NCBI GenBank assembly: GCA_964453575.1
Contig: CAYVRW010000031.1
Span: 1 to 23,911 of the forward strand
Direction of reading: 5' to 3'
Length of the DNA stretch: 23,911 bases
Origin: JABDBK01 sp964453575
GTDB lineage: Bacteria > Pseudomonadota > Gammaproteobacteria > DSM-16500
Numbering within the stretch: position 1 is the first letter of the stretch; every line of letters begins with the position of its first letter. Of this stretch, positions 22,876 through 23,911 are shown piece after piece. The notes under the pieces are model-generated. The model searched no databases. It was not told where the DNA came from and saw nothing but the letters and a program-made list of their open reading frames with translations. The position numbers were made by a program, and so were the translations under genes.

Positions 22876-23391
22876 ATGAAATTTTTCGGAAAATTGAGAA
22901 CTAAAATAACTCAACAAGAAAAAGGAGAGGAAGAAGAAAAATTAAGTCTCATGCAAGCATCTCAATCTTCAGTACCGCAATCATGTGAAGCGTGTAAAGA
23001 TGAGCTTAAAAAACAAATTGCTTTAGTTAATTTAATGCTCACGCAACTTCAGCAAATACCGCCAAAGGTTACTAAGCAAATTCTTGATTTATCGAAAGAA
23101 GGCTATTTAGGGCTTGCAAAAATAAAAGCAGATGAAAAAATTTTTACAGATATTGTAAATATAAATACGTTTATCAAGCGACTACTCGATGTTAAAGATT
23201 ATTTCAACAAACCCCCTGCTTATAAAGACCAAGCATTTTTATCCGAATTTGAAAGTTCTAAAAATAAGTACACTACCGAAATTACTTGGGCATTGTTTAA
23301 CTACGATAAAGTTTACGAATTTAGTAAATACGTATTAGAAATGGTACTTAACCCACCCGTTCAAGTTGCGACACCCGTGTATTGCAGATAG
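22876..23391 (+). CDS. Hypothetical helical protein with CxxC, unknown function
   Basis: A 171-residue protein without signal peptide or membrane helix; I cannot assign a family. The N-terminus is basic then acidic (FGKLRTKITQQEKGEEEEKL). A CEAC motif (C37, C40) is followed by long amphipathic helices (DELKKQIALVNLMLTQLQQI..., INTFIKRLLDVKDYF), and a third Cys is next to last. The acidic, helical composition would fit an effector or a small regulatory protein. GAGGGAAG lies before the ATG. The next gene starts 9 bases after its stop, so the two form an operon. Confidence 0.65.
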   Translation: MKFFGKLRTKITQQEKGEEEEKLSLMQASQSSVPQSCEACKDELKKQIALVNLMLTQLQQIPPKVTKQILDLSKEGYLGLAKIKADEKIFTDIVNINTFIKRLLDVKDYFNKPPAYKDQAFLSEFESSKNKYTTEITWALFNYDKVYEFSKYVLEMVLNPPVQVATPVYCR

Positions 23392-23400
23392 GAGATAATC

Positions 23401-23898
23401 ATGAAACACTTTTTAAATGCTATCTATGTATTGATATTATGTTGTATGACTTCTGTTGCTTTTGCGACTTCCTATGCACCTGCGGATGCAAAGAAAATTT
23501 ATTCATTGAATAAATATTATTATATTGATTTTAATCCCAATCAAAAACAGCAAAACGTGATGCAAGAAAATAATAAAAAACCTTTGTGGTCATTTAATGT
23601 TGATAATCAACTAGGTGATGAATTTTTTATATCCAATGACGGTAAACATGCTTATGTCATACGATCTAAATTTGTAAAAATAGATGACTTAAATACGCCA
23701 GCCATATTGATTTTTAGTCCAAAAGGGAAAACCCAATATACTTATAGCCAACTTGGCAAACCACGAGTATATCGCTATCGTGAAGTAGGCCCTATTGGTG
23801 ATTTTTGGCGAGTTTGGCGTGGTGATGTAGATGTCAAACCCGATGGATTGCATATTCAGGTGGAAGGGCATGCGGGTGATTTAGTTATTCGATTTTAA
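23401..23898 (+). CDS. Secreted protein, unknown function
   Basis: A 165-residue exported protein. Signal peptide residues 1-22 (MKHFLNAIYVLILCCMTSVAFA) are followed by a beta-rich mature domain with repeated aromatic strands (YYYIDFNPNQ, PLWSFNVDNQ, DEFFISNDGKHAYVIRS, RVYRYREVGPIGDFWRVWRG) ending GLHIQVEGHAGDLVIRF. The ISNDGKHAYVI phrase resembles one blade of a propeller, but a full propeller would not fit. No family is recognised. AGGAGAT precedes the ATG. It is the second gene of a two-gene unit and probably acts in the periplasm or outside the cell. Confidence 0.68.
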   Translation: MKHFLNAIYVLILCCMTSVAFATSYAPADAKKIYSLNKYYYIDFNPNQKQQNVMQENNKKPLWSFNVDNQLGDEFFISNDGKHAYVIRSKFVKIDDLNTPAILIFSPKGKTQYTYSQLGKPRVYRYREVGPIGDFWRVWRGDVDVKPDGLHIQVEGHAGDLVIRF

Positions 23899-23911
23899 AT
23901 TGTGGATTTGA

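Noticed and set aside
1..23911. CRISPR array, tRNA, rRNA or transposase genes
   Set aside because: No regularly spaced direct repeats, cloverleaf-like runs, rRNA signatures or transposase motifs were seen on reading both strands.

Overview
The window looks like chromosome from an AT-rich gammaproteobacterium, probably a host-associated member of the Legionellales (Legionella, Coxiella, Berkiella or Aquicella-like). The reasons are two tandem Legionella-type major outer membrane porins, a Thi5-type pyrimidine synthase of the kind described in Legionella, an ankyrin-like protein of the style common in these intracellular bacteria, a VirK protein, and many small secreted or hypothetical proteins with no recognisable family. 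I see no rRNA, tRNA, CRISPR array or transposase.

Layout. 1-1700: a TetR regulator and a short-chain dehydrogenase (SDR), each preceded by a copy of the same promoter/operator module. 1724-2351: a HigB/RelE-type toxin that has lost its N-terminus, with an intact XRE antitoxin. 2380-5950: accessory stretch with long inverted repeats, a sedolisin (S53) protease, a small secreted Cys protein, a possible gene remnant and a Cys- and sequon-rich orphan protein. 5951-8055: two tandem porins. 8111-11018: a three-gene thiamine operon on the minus strand (thi5, thi4, fused thiD2-thiE) behind a TPP riboswitch. 11108-13898: a plus-strand run of HSDL2-like SDR, ankyrin-like protein, VirK and a YchJ-like SEC-C protein. 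13903-17523: minus-strand NHEJ operon (fused double DUF1328 protein, Ku, LigD). 17729-23898: small membrane protein, uracil-DNA glycosylase, YncE-like beta-propeller, two MFS transporters, and three orphan proteins.

The most notable system is the thiamine operon. It appears to build the pyrimidine with Thi5 and the thiazole with a Cys-type Thi4. Both are the yeast-style routes in which the enzyme itself supplies atoms (a His in Thi5, the Cys sulfur in Thi4). ThiD2-ThiE then phosphorylates the pyrimidine and joins the two halves. ThiC, ThiG/ThiS, ThiF and ThiO are all absent from the cluster. A TPP riboswitch with a readable Shine-Dalgarno-masking platform precedes it. This condenses de novo thiamine phosphate synthesis to three genes and would cost protein stoichiometrically if both enzymes behave as in yeast.

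All gene functions are from recognition of motifs in the translated sequence. No database search was run.
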